Assembly (NCBI GenBank): GCA_018780035.1 | Contig: JADMKE010000004.1 | Coordinates: 179,776-243,775 of the forward strand | DNA: 64,000 nucleotides | Direction: 5' to 3' | Source of the DNA: Candidatus Sericytochromatia bacterium | GTDB taxonomy: Bacteria > Cyanobacteriota > Sericytochromatia > UBA7694 | Shown here: piece by piece, positions 50,886 through 59,379 of the stretch | How positions within the stretch are numbered: position 1 is the first letter of the stretch | Layout: each line of letters opens with the position of its first letter | Made by a program: the position numbers and the translations under genes | The notes under the pieces: generated by a model | What the model saw: the letters and a program-made list of their open reading frames with translations, nothing else | Told to the model about the DNA's origin: nothing | Database searches by the model: none

Positions 50886-51653
50886 ATGAATACAATAGGC
50901 AAACTCGCAGGCATTTTTCTCTTGACCAGTAGCTGGCTTCCCTTGAATGCAGCCCAGGCTGAAGAGCCCGCCGATCTTACTTTTCCGGTCAAAACCCCTG
51001 CGGCTCCTCAGCCCAAAACCCTCAATTTTCAATTTTCACTCTTGGATCAGGGGATCAGTGATATCTCCCGTTCAACTATGCTGCGTTTGGCCTACCGTCA
51101 GCTTTTGGCTGCCCCTGAGAATTTACAACAGGGCTACGTTTTGGACGCCCATTTCCACCACATGTTTAATTCCAGTCCGGCTGCTTTGGAGCGTTTTCTC
51201 TCGGCCTCGCAGATCGCTGGTTATCCCAATTTTAATGAAATTGGGGCGGGTGTGGGTTATCGTTTTGCTTGGGAGAATTTTGCCCTGATTCCGCAGGCCC
51301 ATTTTCGTGATATGTTTGCCATGGCACCCAATGTTCACCAGCATTTGATTGGTTTTGAACCCGGTCTGCGTTTGGAGTATTGGATTTATCCCGAATCGCT
51401 GCGTCTGTCTGTGGACTATGGCTTTAATGTGCCGGTTTTGCATTTGGCCAACCAGGTCAGCAATATCTCGCCATTTACCCTGACCTTGCACCGCATTAAT
51501 ACCGAAATGACTTACCGGCTCCTGCCCAGCGTGGATTTGCTGGCCGGTTTCTATTGGTGGCAGGCTCCCTCTCAATTGGGCAGTGGCAGCATTACCGACC
51601 GCACTTTGTCAAATATCTTTGGTTTTCAGGTCGGAGCCGGAATCGCGCTTTAA
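50886..51653 (+). CDS. Exported envelope protein, possible outer-membrane beta-barrel
   Basis: A 255-residue protein with a signal peptide (LAGIFLLTSSWLPLNAAQA). The mature part has alternating, aromatic-rich strands (GAGVGYRFAWENFALIPQAHFRDM, LRLEYWIYPESLRLSVDYGFN, EMTYRLLPSVDLLAGFYWW) and ends in a hydrophobic strand, FGFQVGAGIAL. This is the look of a small outer-membrane barrel, although the last residue is Leu rather than the usual Phe. I chose the ATG at 50886, which has AGGA 10 bases upstream and follows the TATAAT at 50840. Confidence 0.7.
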   Translation: MNTIGKLAGIFLLTSSWLPLNAAQAEEPADLTFPVKTPAAPQPKTLNFQFSLLDQGISDISRSTMLRLAYRQLLAAPENLQQGYVLDAHFHHMFNSSPAALERFLSASQIAGYPNFNEIGAGVGYRFAWENFALIPQAHFRDMFAMAPNVHQHLIGFEPGLRLEYWIYPESLRLSVDYGFNVPVLHLANQVSNISPFTLTLHRINTEMTYRLLPSVDLLAGFYWWQAPSQLGSGSITDRTLSNIFGFQVGAGIAL

Positions 51654-51713
51654 TCCCAAATTTGGGTGTTTATCGGGATTCTTTCCTGGGAATAATCCCA
51701 TTTAGGGGTGGGC

Positions 51714-54700
51714 ATGGAAATTTTTCTCGGTTTATTTATTCTTTGGCTGGGGTATACCTGGGGGCATCGTGCTGGGAAAAAAACGCCAGTTCTGGTTGCC
51801 GAACCGCTGATTCAGCGGCCGGTTCAAGCCCAGAAGCAGGCTGAAGATAGCCGCAACCGCTTTCTCAGCGAATGCCAGGCGCTTTATCAGGCGGGGGTTT
51901 TGTCGGCCGACCGGCGCGATCAACTCTGGCGCCATTATTATCCCGTCTCTGATTTAACCCTGTCTGACCTACAGAATCGCTCTTCCTCTTTTGGGGCAGA
52001 TTTTGCGCGTGAATTAAACAAACTTCAATTGCTGGGCTTGCTCAGCCCAGAAGAGCATCAGGCCTGTCTGGCCTATTATCAACCAGTGACAGCACCTGCC
52101 ACAGTCAGCTTGGGCGAAGTATCGCCACAAACCGCTGCTGAAACGACCGCCGGTTTAAGTGAGTCACAATCAACGCCAAGCGATGTGGGGGTCGATTGGC
52201 TGGCTGAGCTGGCCATGGGGCCACCCACCGATCCGCTTAAACCCTATGGCCGCCCTGATGTGCTCCTGCAATTATTGGAAGTGGGGCGCACCCTCAGTCA
52301 TCAACGCTGGAGCCAGGCTTTGATTGGCCTGGGGGTTATCAGCATTGTTTTGTCGTCGCTGCCTGTGATCCAACACATGAGTTCAGCCACCCTGATCTAT
52401 TTGGTGCTTTTGCTCTATACCGCAGGTCTTTTGGGGGCGGGCATGGCTGTGGCCCGTTCGTTTCCTTGGACGGGTCAGGTCTTGTCTGGGGTTACACTGC
52501 TGATTCTGCCTTTGGACTATGCTTCGTTGGTCAGTTTAGATCTGGCGCAACCTGTGGATTTGGGTGTGAGTCTTCTGGCCTTGTTGGGCCTGCCTGGTTT
52601 GGCTTTTTTCGCTTTAAAAACCCTCAAGCTGCGCCCGGATAAGCTCTATCTATTGGTGCTTTTGGCGCTGGGCTGGTCGAGTGCCCTCTTTCGGGGCATC
52701 GAACCCCTGTTGCTCAGCTTTGGGGTTTTTGGCTCTGGCCGTCTGCTTTTTGAATATCTCTGTGTGATTCTGCCCTGGACCGGTGTTTTTCTGACCCTGT
52801 TTCGGCAAAATCGCCAGCTCTGGCTTTTGCCTGAGTCGGGTGAAAATAACTTTTTGCAGACCCTCGCGCTCAATGGCTATCTGGTCTTTGCGGCCTTTGC
52901 GACCCCAGTGATCTATGCGGTGGCTTGGCCGGTTGTGGGGCTGGCACTGGGCCTGACGGCGTTGGCTCTTTTGGGGAGTGCTTTGGCCATGCGCCAATTA
53001 CTCACACTTTTGCTGGGTGAACGCTGGCCCGGTTTTTTCTGGCGCTTGGTGCGTGAACAGGAAATTTCTGCCTGGTTGGTATTGGCGGCAGGGGTCTTTC
53101 TGGCCTCTGGCGATCCGCTCACACTGGGTTTAACGGCTGGGCCTGGCGCTTTGGCTGTTTTTGCCATGGCTTATCATTGGCGCAGACACTGGCTGCGTTG
53201 GCCATTGTATGTCTATACGGCTGTTTTGCTCAGTTTTTCCCTTTTGGGGTTGGGGTCTGATTGGCAGGCCGATGGCTTGAGCCTCTTGATAGCGGCCCTG
53301 GCCTTGAGTCTGACCCTCTGGGGGCGGCTGGCCCCCCCAGAAAGCTGGCGCAGAGAGGCCTTACACCAATTGGCGCTGTTTTTAAGTGCCTCGGCCTGGC
53401 TCGAAATGGCGGCCTTTCGCGATTGGTCGGGGCAAACCCTCTTGGCTTTGGCCTGTCTGGCGGGGGTCTATCTGCGTTATGCCGCTCACAGTGGACGCAA
53501 TCTCTTTGGCTATATTGGCATTGTCACCGGCGCGATCTCGCTGCTGAGTATTTTGGTGCTTTGGCAGCCGGAGATGCCGTTTAAGGGCTATCGCTTTTAT
53601 GTCGTGGGCTTGGCTTGGGCCATGTTGGGCGTGGGGCTGTTGATCCAGGTATTTACACCGCGCAAAGCCGATCAGGGGGACGAGAGCGCGGCAGTCAGTG
53701 GCGACGACGATCTCTGGGCCCGCCTCAATGCCGATCGCTACCACCCTTTTCGCTTTCGCCAGCGCTTTGCCAATCTCAACCCCTATCTTTACAGCGAACC
53801 CCTGTATAATTTGGCACTGCTCTTGACCTCGGTGGTGACCTTAACCGGCCTGGGAGATCTGCGTTTGACTGGCTTGGCCACCCTCTTTTATGCTGTTATC
53901 TTTGCGATTTATCCAGCCCGTCTCTGGGTCTATTTTGTGATTGTGACGGCCAGCGACAATGCCCTCAAGCTCAGTGGCGAGCTGCTGCCCGAGCGCTACC
54001 AGAGCTGGAGTTTGTTGATGCTGGGGCTGGGCTGGTTCTTTGTCGGCAAATTGGTCGAAGAAATCCTCGAAGGCCGCGACCGCAAGCACCAGAACCTGGC
54101 CCATGAAGAGCAGAAGCGCTTTGCCAAGCCCTTTTTCCACGGCGCGATATTTATCAACGTCTTGCTCTTGCGCTATTTTTTCGGCGATCTGCAAAACCTC
54201 TTCAGCGAAGAGGGGTGGCAAGAGGCCACCGAAGAGGCCTTGCCGGTATTATTGACTTCGGTCTTTTACCTGCTCAATTTGCGCGTCTATGTCTCCAAAC
54301 TCTGGTTGTATCCGGGGATTATTTCGATCAGCCTGGGCCTCTATTTTGGCTTAACAGGTTTTTTGCCCGTGGCGTCCACGCTGTTGGTTTTTTCACTGCT
54401 CGGGGCTTTCTGGCTGGGGTTGGCCCGCTATACCTCGGCCCACCCTGCTTTGAACCAGTGGTGGCAAGCCCTGATTCAACACCGTTTGCCTGAACTCGAC
54501 CCCGAAAGCAGATTTGCCCGGATTCATTTGCGCGATCTGAGTTCGCCCTTTTGGACCTTTGGCTTGATCTCGGCGCTTTGCAGTTTGGCTTTTTCGGCCG
54601 TTTTGATTCCCTGGCGACCATTGGAATTGGCCCAGTCGTTTGAATTGGCACTTTTGACCCGTTCAGATCCCGCTTGGCTCTTTGCCTTTCAGGCCCTCAA

Positions 54701-56321
54701 CTTCTTTGGTTTGGCCTTGCTCTTTTTAAAGGGGGCTCATCCACGTGGACAGCGTTTGCTCTGGCTTGATGGCATGGGTCTGGTTTGCTTGACGTTGGGT
54801 TTTGCCTGGCTCTTGCAAGAGCAGGCCCGACCCGAATTGTTGCCGGTGTTTTTGGCCGGTGCGGGCCTGTTTTGGAGTGTGCTCTGGTTTGTGCTGGGAC
54901 GAAGCTGGAGTGCGGGTACTCAGCGCGTCCTGGCTGTGGTGAGTTTGGCACTGATGGGGTTGGGCTTTGTCAGTTTGGGCCTGACCCGTGACCCCTGGAT
55001 TGCCGGGGTTACTCTGGCTTTGCTGATGCTGGGAACAGCGTTGCGTCTGGGCCTTCGCCCCCATTATTGGCAATTATATGCCTTAACCCTTTTGGGCCTG
55101 ATCGCCTTGCTCTTGAGCAAAGACGGGCTGCATCTGCTGACTCCCACCCAAGCAGCTGTGATGCCTTTGTTGGGTGGGGGGCTGTTTACTTGGCTTTTTC
55201 TCAGGGCTGAGCAGGGGCATGATTCGGATCTGTCAAGGCTCTCTTTTTCCATGCATTATCTGGGTTTGGGTTTGTTTTTGCTGGGGGTTCAAACCCTGGT
55301 TCAGGGGGGGCTTTGCTGGCGGCTTTGGCAAGATTTGACTCTGGCGCAAACCCTTGCACCCCCTGAATGGGGCTGGTGGGTGGTGCTTTTCAGTCTGGGC
55401 ATGGTGATCTGCTTGCGTCAGCTCAATGGGGTGCTCTTGAATCCCTGGCTGCAGGGCGTGGCTCTGGCCCAGGTTTTGCTGGGGCTCTTACTGGCTTTGT
55501 TTTGGCAGCCGCTTTTGCTCTGGGGTTTATTGCCTTTGGCTGTTTGGTTTCGCCGTTTCTTTGCGCCCAATCTGGAATTGGCCCGTTTGGCTTGGTTTTC
55601 CTCACTTTTGGCTCCGGTGCTTTTGGCGTTGGGCATGTTTGTGAAAACCAGCGATTTGATTGGATTGGGGCTCTTGGGCTGGCGTCTGGTTCCGCTGCTG
55701 TTTTGGGCGGGTTTTTATGGCCGTGAGGCGCGTATACACAAAGAGGCTCCCTGGCTTTGGTGGCTGAGTATGTTGGCTGCCTACGCGGCTTGGTTGGTGC
55801 TATTGTTCACGGATCTGGGTTGGTTTAGTCGGCTGCAAAACCTGATTGGCGCCAATCCTGCGGGGGTCTTGCTGGTTCACGCCTTTTTGTTGCCCTTTGC
55901 CTTGGCTTTGCTTTGGCTGGCCTGGTACACGCTCAAGAAACAGCCCGATCGCAACCAGCTCTTTTATTTGGGCCTGAGCCTGCTGGTTTTGCCCGGTTTT
56001 AGCTGTGCTTTTTTTGCCGAAACGCTGCCTTTGCGTTTGGGCATGTTGCTCGAATTGGCTTTGCTCACAGGGGCCATGGTCTATGCGGCCTTCTGGCTGC
56101 AATTGCGGGCCTTTTTGCATGTGGCTTTGGTGTTTCTCTCGCTTGCGCTGGCCGCAGCCGTCTTGGCGATTTTGTTGCTGGGCCATTGGAGCCTGCGCTG
56201 GGGATTGTTTATTTCAGCCGGTTTGGGCCTGATGGTGGCAGGCAATCTCCTGCAGGCTCGCAATCAGGCTCTGCGTTTGAATTTGGAGAAGTTTCAAACG
56301 CGTCTGCTGAGTTGGGAATAA
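51714..56321 (+). CDS. Giant polytopic membrane protein of unknown function
   Basis: A protein of 1535 residues. One membrane helix at the very N-terminus is followed by about 170 soluble residues containing two similar helix-turn-helix units (QALYQAGVLSADRRDQLWRHYYP and NKLQLLGLLSPEEHQACLAYYQP). The rest, from about residue 195 on, is an almost unbroken series of dozens of hydrophobic segments, interrupted by charged loops near 630-680 and 760-800. Leu, Ala, Gly and Trp dominate. I cannot assign a family; the general style recalls DUF2157/DUF2339-type 'predicted membrane proteins'. The ATG at 51714 follows AGGGG, and a GTG two codons earlier is possible. The frame is intact throughout. Confidence 0.8.
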   Translation: MEIFLGLFILWLGYTWGHRAGKKTPVLVAEPLIQRPVQAQKQAEDSRNRFLSECQALYQAGVLSADRRDQLWRHYYPVSDLTLSDLQNRSSSFGADFARELNKLQLLGLLSPEEHQACLAYYQPVTAPATVSLGEVSPQTAAETTAGLSESQSTPSDVGVDWLAELAMGPPTDPLKPYGRPDVLLQLLEVGRTLSHQRWSQALIGLGVISIVLSSLPVIQHMSSATLIYLVLLLYTAGLLGAGMAVARSFPWTGQVLSGVTLLILPLDYASLVSLDLAQPVDLGVSLLALLGLPGLAFFALKTLKLRPDKLYLLVLLALGWSSALFRGIEPLLLSFGVFGSGRLLFEYLCVILPWTGVFLTLFRQNRQLWLLPESGENNFLQTLALNGYLVFAAFATPVIYAVAWPVVGLALGLTALALLGSALAMRQLLTLLLGERWPGFFWRLVREQEISAWLVLAAGVFLASGDPLTLGLTAGPGALAVFAMAYHWRRHWLRWPLYVYTAVLLSFSLLGLGSDWQADGLSLLIAALALSLTLWGRLAPPESWRREALHQLALFLSASAWLEMAAFRDWSGQTLLALACLAGVYLRYAAHSGRNLFGYIGIVTGAISLLSILVLWQPEMPFKGYRFYVVGLAWAMLGVGLLIQVFTPRKADQGDESAAVSGDDDLWARLNADRYHPFRFRQRFANLNPYLYSEPLYNLALLLTSVVTLTGLGDLRLTGLATLFYAVIFAIYPARLWVYFVIVTASDNALKLSGELLPERYQSWSLLMLGLGWFFVGKLVEEILEGRDRKHQNLAHEEQKRFAKPFFHGAIFINVLLLRYFFGDLQNLFSEEGWQEATEEALPVLLTSVFYLLNLRVYVSKLWLYPGIISISLGLYFGLTGFLPVASTLLVFSLLGAFWLGLARYTSAHPALNQWWQALIQHRLPELDPESRFARIHLRDLSSPFWTFGLISALCSLAFSAVLIPWRPLELAQSFELALLTRSDPAWLFAFQALNFFGLALLFLKGAHPRGQRLLWLDGMGLVCLTLGFAWLLQEQARPELLPVFLAGAGLFWSVLWFVLGRSWSAGTQRVLAVVSLALMGLGFVSLGLTRDPWIAGVTLALLMLGTALRLGLRPHYWQLYALTLLGLIALLLSKDGLHLLTPTQAAVMPLLGGGLFTWLFLRAEQGHDSDLSRLSFSMHYLGLGLFLLGVQTLVQGGLCWRLWQDLTLAQTLAPPEWGWWVVLFSLGMVICLRQLNGVLLNPWLQGVALAQVLLGLLLALFWQPLLLWGLLPLAVWFRRFFAPNLELARLAWFSSLLAPVLLALGMFVKTSDLIGLGLLGWRLVPLLFWAGFYGREARIHKEAPWLWWLSMLAAYAAWLVLLFTDLGWFSRLQNLIGANPAGVLLVHAFLLPFALALLWLAWYTLKKQPDRNQLFYLGLSLLVLPGFSCAFFAETLPLRLGMLLELALLTGAMVYAAFWLQLRAFLHVALVFLSLALAAAVLAILLLGHWSLRWGLFISAGLGLMVAGNLLQARNQALRLNLEKFQTRLLSWE

Positions 56322-56328
56322 GCGCTGT

Positions 56329-57708
56329 TTAAGCCAACAAATGCTGCCCCTGCAGCGCAGCCATGAGGGTTGCCACGTGTTCTGGCAGTGCCAGGGCATG
56401 AACGCTGAGTCTGTGTTGCAATGCCAATGCGGCAGCGGTACCTGCGGCTTGGCCCATGGCATAACAATTGGGGATGATCCGCACCGCGCCCTGGGCAGAG
56501 AAATCTGCAGAGAGGCAGCGGCCTGCGACAAGCAGATTTTCGATCTGGAGCGGCACCAAGCAGCGAAAGGGAATTTCGTGGTAGTCTCCGGCCTGCATAA
56601 AGTGCAGACCGCCACTTTTGTCGCGGCTGTGGATATCGATGGGGTAATTGTTGCGGGCCACCGCATCGGGGAATTTGCGTGCGGCGAAAAAGTCCTCGCT
56701 GGTCAAGACATATTCGCCGACAATTCGGCGCGACTCGCGAATGCCGGGCATGGGGGCGATCTGGGAGATAAAGCTTTTTTCAAAGCCCGGCAGGTATTTG
56801 CGGCAAAAATGCCAGAGCTTGAGAATGCGGGCTTTGCCTTCGACCTGTACCAAGCTGCGCTGGCGAAAGTCGAGGGAGTTCTTGAGCTGATCCAGGCGCG
56901 GGCAATTAAAAGCCACTTCACCGGGACGGCCCGGCACCGTAAAAATCTGGAAATAAGCGGCGTCGTCTTCGCTGAGTTCACCTGCTGCCACGGCCTGCTG
57001 AAAGAGGGGGCTGAGTGGCCAGGGCTTGTCCCAGGTGCAGGCGGTGGTCCAGAGCGGGAGTTCGGGATCATGGGGGTTGTCGGTCCAGTCAAATTCACCC
57101 AGGCTTGCAAAATAGTCGCGGGCCTTGAGCAGATTGACCTGGCCCAGATTAAAACGCAGGGCCATGGGCTGATTGGCCTGATCGCTCTCACGCCCAATCA
57201 CCATCGGCACCCCGGCTTGAAAGGCCAAGTCGGCATCACCGGAGGCGTCGATCAAGACCTTGGCACGAATCAGGCCTCTGCCCGATTTTGTCTCAAAGAT
57301 CGCACCCTTTAAAACGCCCGCTTCGACATGGGCCTGAGAGAAATAGACGTGGTAGAGCAGTTCCACGCCTGCCTCAACGGCTTTTTGCTCCAGCACCAAT
57401 TTGAGCATTTCGGGGTTGAACCAGCCCGCATTGCCATCTTTGTAAACGGCGGCATCGCCGGTCTCCAGCAGGGTGTTTAAGACCTCTAAATAAATGCCCT
57501 GATTCAGCGGCTTGGCCTGCAGGTGATTGGCCATCATCGGCGTGACCAGTGAGGCCGTAGAGGTGCCGCCCAAAAAGCCATTTTGCTCGGCCAGCAGGGT
57601 ATGTGCTCCGCTGCGGGCAGCGGCAATAGCGGCAGCAGAACCTGCTGAGCCGCCACCGAGCACCAAGACATCACATTCCGCCAGCAGCGGAAGTTCAGAC
57701 ACACTCAT
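56329..57708 (-). CDS. FAD-dependent oxidoreductase (FAD_oxidored type)
   Basis: A 459-residue flavoprotein. The dinucleotide-binding motif is CDVLVLGGGSAGSAAAIAAAR at the start, followed by ALLAEQ-type ribose contact and GFLGGTSTASLV, as in the FAD_oxidored/succinate-dehydrogenase-like group often annotated with xanthan lyase. LIDASGDADLAFQAGVP and a C-terminal FAD loop, LLVAGRCLSADFSAQGAVRIIP, complete the fold. The substrate is unknown. The start at 57708 has AGAGG seven bases upstream; the frame is open 36 bases before that. It converges with the giant membrane protein gene, seven bases away. Confidence 0.88.
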   Translation of the reverse strand: MSVSELPLLAECDVLVLGGGSAGSAAAIAAARSGAHTLLAEQNGFLGGTSTASLVTPMMANHLQAKPLNQGIYLEVLNTLLETGDAAVYKDGNAGWFNPEMLKLVLEQKAVEAGVELLYHVYFSQAHVEAGVLKGAIFETKSGRGLIRAKVLIDASGDADLAFQAGVPMVIGRESDQANQPMALRFNLGQVNLLKARDYFASLGEFDWTDNPHDPELPLWTTACTWDKPWPLSPLFQQAVAAGELSEDDAAYFQIFTVPGRPGEVAFNCPRLDQLKNSLDFRQRSLVQVEGKARILKLWHFCRKYLPGFEKSFISQIAPMPGIRESRRIVGEYVLTSEDFFAARKFPDAVARNNYPIDIHSRDKSGGLHFMQAGDYHEIPFRCLVPLQIENLLVAGRCLSADFSAQGAVRIIPNCYAMGQAAGTAAALALQHRLSVHALALPEHVATLMAALQGQHLLA

Positions 57709-57764
57709 CGGCAAGCCTCTAAGCAAACACGGGGCCCAATGCAAATAAACAAGCGCACGGGAGC

Positions 57765-59285
57765 TTAATTAGTCGGCTTGCGCGGTGCGACAGGCTTGGG
57801 GGTGGCCGGTGGTTGGGGGCGTCCGTCGATGCTGGGAGGGGTGGGTTTGGCTGGTGAGGGAGCGGGTGCTGACGGTTTTTCTGGGCTGGCGGCCTTTTCG
57901 GGCGCAGCCACTTGTTGCCGGGTGCGCGCAGAAGCGGCGCGGATCTGGCCCAGCATTTCACCGGAACGACCGGCCTGATCGGGCACGTTTTCGAGCAACA
58001 TCTCTTTGTAATCCTTGGAGATTTTGCCTGCCATGCCATCGGCCCAGCGCTCATGTTTTTTGAAAAATTCAGACTTATCTGCATTTTGGCTGGCCCATTT
58101 GAGTTCGACCGATTTGCTGGTGAGAATCCCATCGGTCATCAGCAATTCTTGGTAGAGATAGCCATCGTCTTTCATCTTGGTTTGGGCTTTGTCTGAAACC
58201 TTATCGTAGAGCCAGCCCGAAACCGGGGCTGAGGTCTGGGGAATCAAGGGATGCAATTGGGTGGCAAATTCGGGGGTGGCATCGGGGGAGGCCATCCAGG
58301 ATTTGTAAATAAACTCGGTGCAATAGATGTCACGGTCGTCAAAGGTATTAAAGCCGTTGTCATAGCCCCGTCCAATCATCTTCTTGCCTTCGGCGATCAC
58401 TGCTTTGCGGTCGGCTTCTGTCGCACCTTTGACTTCAACAGCGATCATCACATCGCGAGGGTTGCGGCCATTGTAGCGCTCGATGGTGTCAATAATCACG
58501 CCAGTGCCACCGGGGGGTTGCTGGACTTTTTTGCCGTTGATTTCAATTTCTGCGCCGTGATCGGCGGCCAAGGAATGCAGAATCAGGCCTTCGCCGTTGA
58601 GGGTGCCGGGGGCCATATTCCACTTTTTCTCCAATTGGGCCTGCAGCTCTTTGTCTTGGCCCACATAAATAATCCCGTGGATAAACGAGCCGTTGTTGCC
58701 GGTCATGATAATATCTCCCGGCTTGAGATTGGACTTGAGGTCGGCCAACTCTTTGCGATCAATCGGGGGCAAATTGTCTTCAGGGGAGGGGGCTGTCATG
58801 TATTTGTCGACCAGTTTGAACCACTGTTTGCTGTCGTGTAGCCCCAAACCTGAGCGCATTTTGTCGTAGGCTGTGCGATCAAAGCGCTGAGAATATTCGG
58901 GTTTGCTGGTCTCGCCATTTTCGGCCACAAAAAAGGCGCGCTGGCTGCGCAAACCGGTTTCTTTTTGGATGTGATTAACGGGTTTTTCGAAAAGCTGCAG
59001 GTTTTCCACATCTTTTAAAGAGCCCAGTTTTTGGCCTTTGTCGTGAATCGTTACTTGGTAGACGTCAAAGCCCAGGCCTTTGCCGGGTTGAACGCGTTCC
59101 ACGACCATTTCGGAGCCGGGATTGGCTTTGGCATACGCCACAGCTTCGGCTTCGGTTTTGAAGGTCTGTTTGCGGTTGACGGTGACTTTGTCGGCCAGAT
59201 CAAGGGCGCCTTCGTCATAGTTGCCAATCTGGAACTGGCTTTTGGCCGGCTCTGATGCTTGTGGTGTTTTGGGTCCAATCTGCAT
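57765..59285 (-). CDS. Leaderless protein with YiiX-like permuted papain (C92/NlpC-P60 superfamily) domain
   Basis: A 506-residue protein. Residues about 175-340 hold a circularly permuted papain-like domain. The His side is LKPGDIIMTGNNGSFIHGIIYVG, and the Cys side, DIYCTEFIYKSW, comes about 120 residues later, as in YiiX/LRAT-like amidases (the Y-C-S/T-E-x-(V/I) motif). Such enzymes cut amide or thioester bonds in peptides or lipids. The N-terminal 170 residues are unassigned. The last 70 residues are Pro/Ala/Lys-rich and disordered (PAPSPAKPTPPSID). There is no signal peptide, and the head begins MQIGPKTPQASEPAK. AGGAG lies eight bases before the ATG at 59285, which decides the start. Confidence 0.75.
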   Translation of the reverse strand: MQIGPKTPQASEPAKSQFQIGNYDEGALDLADKVTVNRKQTFKTEAEAVAYAKANPGSEMVVERVQPGKGLGFDVYQVTIHDKGQKLGSLKDVENLQLFEKPVNHIQKETGLRSQRAFFVAENGETSKPEYSQRFDRTAYDKMRSGLGLHDSKQWFKLVDKYMTAPSPEDNLPPIDRKELADLKSNLKPGDIIMTGNNGSFIHGIIYVGQDKELQAQLEKKWNMAPGTLNGEGLILHSLAADHGAEIEINGKKVQQPPGGTGVIIDTIERYNGRNPRDVMIAVEVKGATEADRKAVIAEGKKMIGRGYDNGFNTFDDRDIYCTEFIYKSWMASPDATPEFATQLHPLIPQTSAPVSGWLYDKVSDKAQTKMKDDGYLYQELLMTDGILTSKSVELKWASQNADKSEFFKKHERWADGMAGKISKDYKEMLLENVPDQAGRSGEMLGQIRAASARTRQQVAAPEKAASPEKPSAPAPSPAKPTPPSIDGRPQPPATPKPVAPRKPTN

Positions 59286-59317
59286 AATCTCTGCTCCTGA
59301 AAGCATTTTTTTGACCA

Positions 59318-59343
59318 AAAGCCCGGTGGCTGAACCGGGCTTT
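59318..59343 (-). terminator. Intrinsic terminator after the leaderless hypothetical gene
   Basis: AAAGCCCGG (59318-59326) and CCGGGCTTT (59335-59343) form a nine-bp stem; on the minus strand it ends in TTTT. It lies between the genes at 59380 and 59285, which therefore have separate transcripts. Confidence 0.65.
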
Positions 59344-59379
59344 GTGGGGTGTGGAGGAGGCTCGAAAAAGGGTGTGTTT

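Noticed and set aside
56341..57312. Plus-strand frame of 323 codons opposite the FAD oxidoreductase gene
   Set aside because: The minus-strand product has the complete FAD signature, so the plus frame is a shadow.
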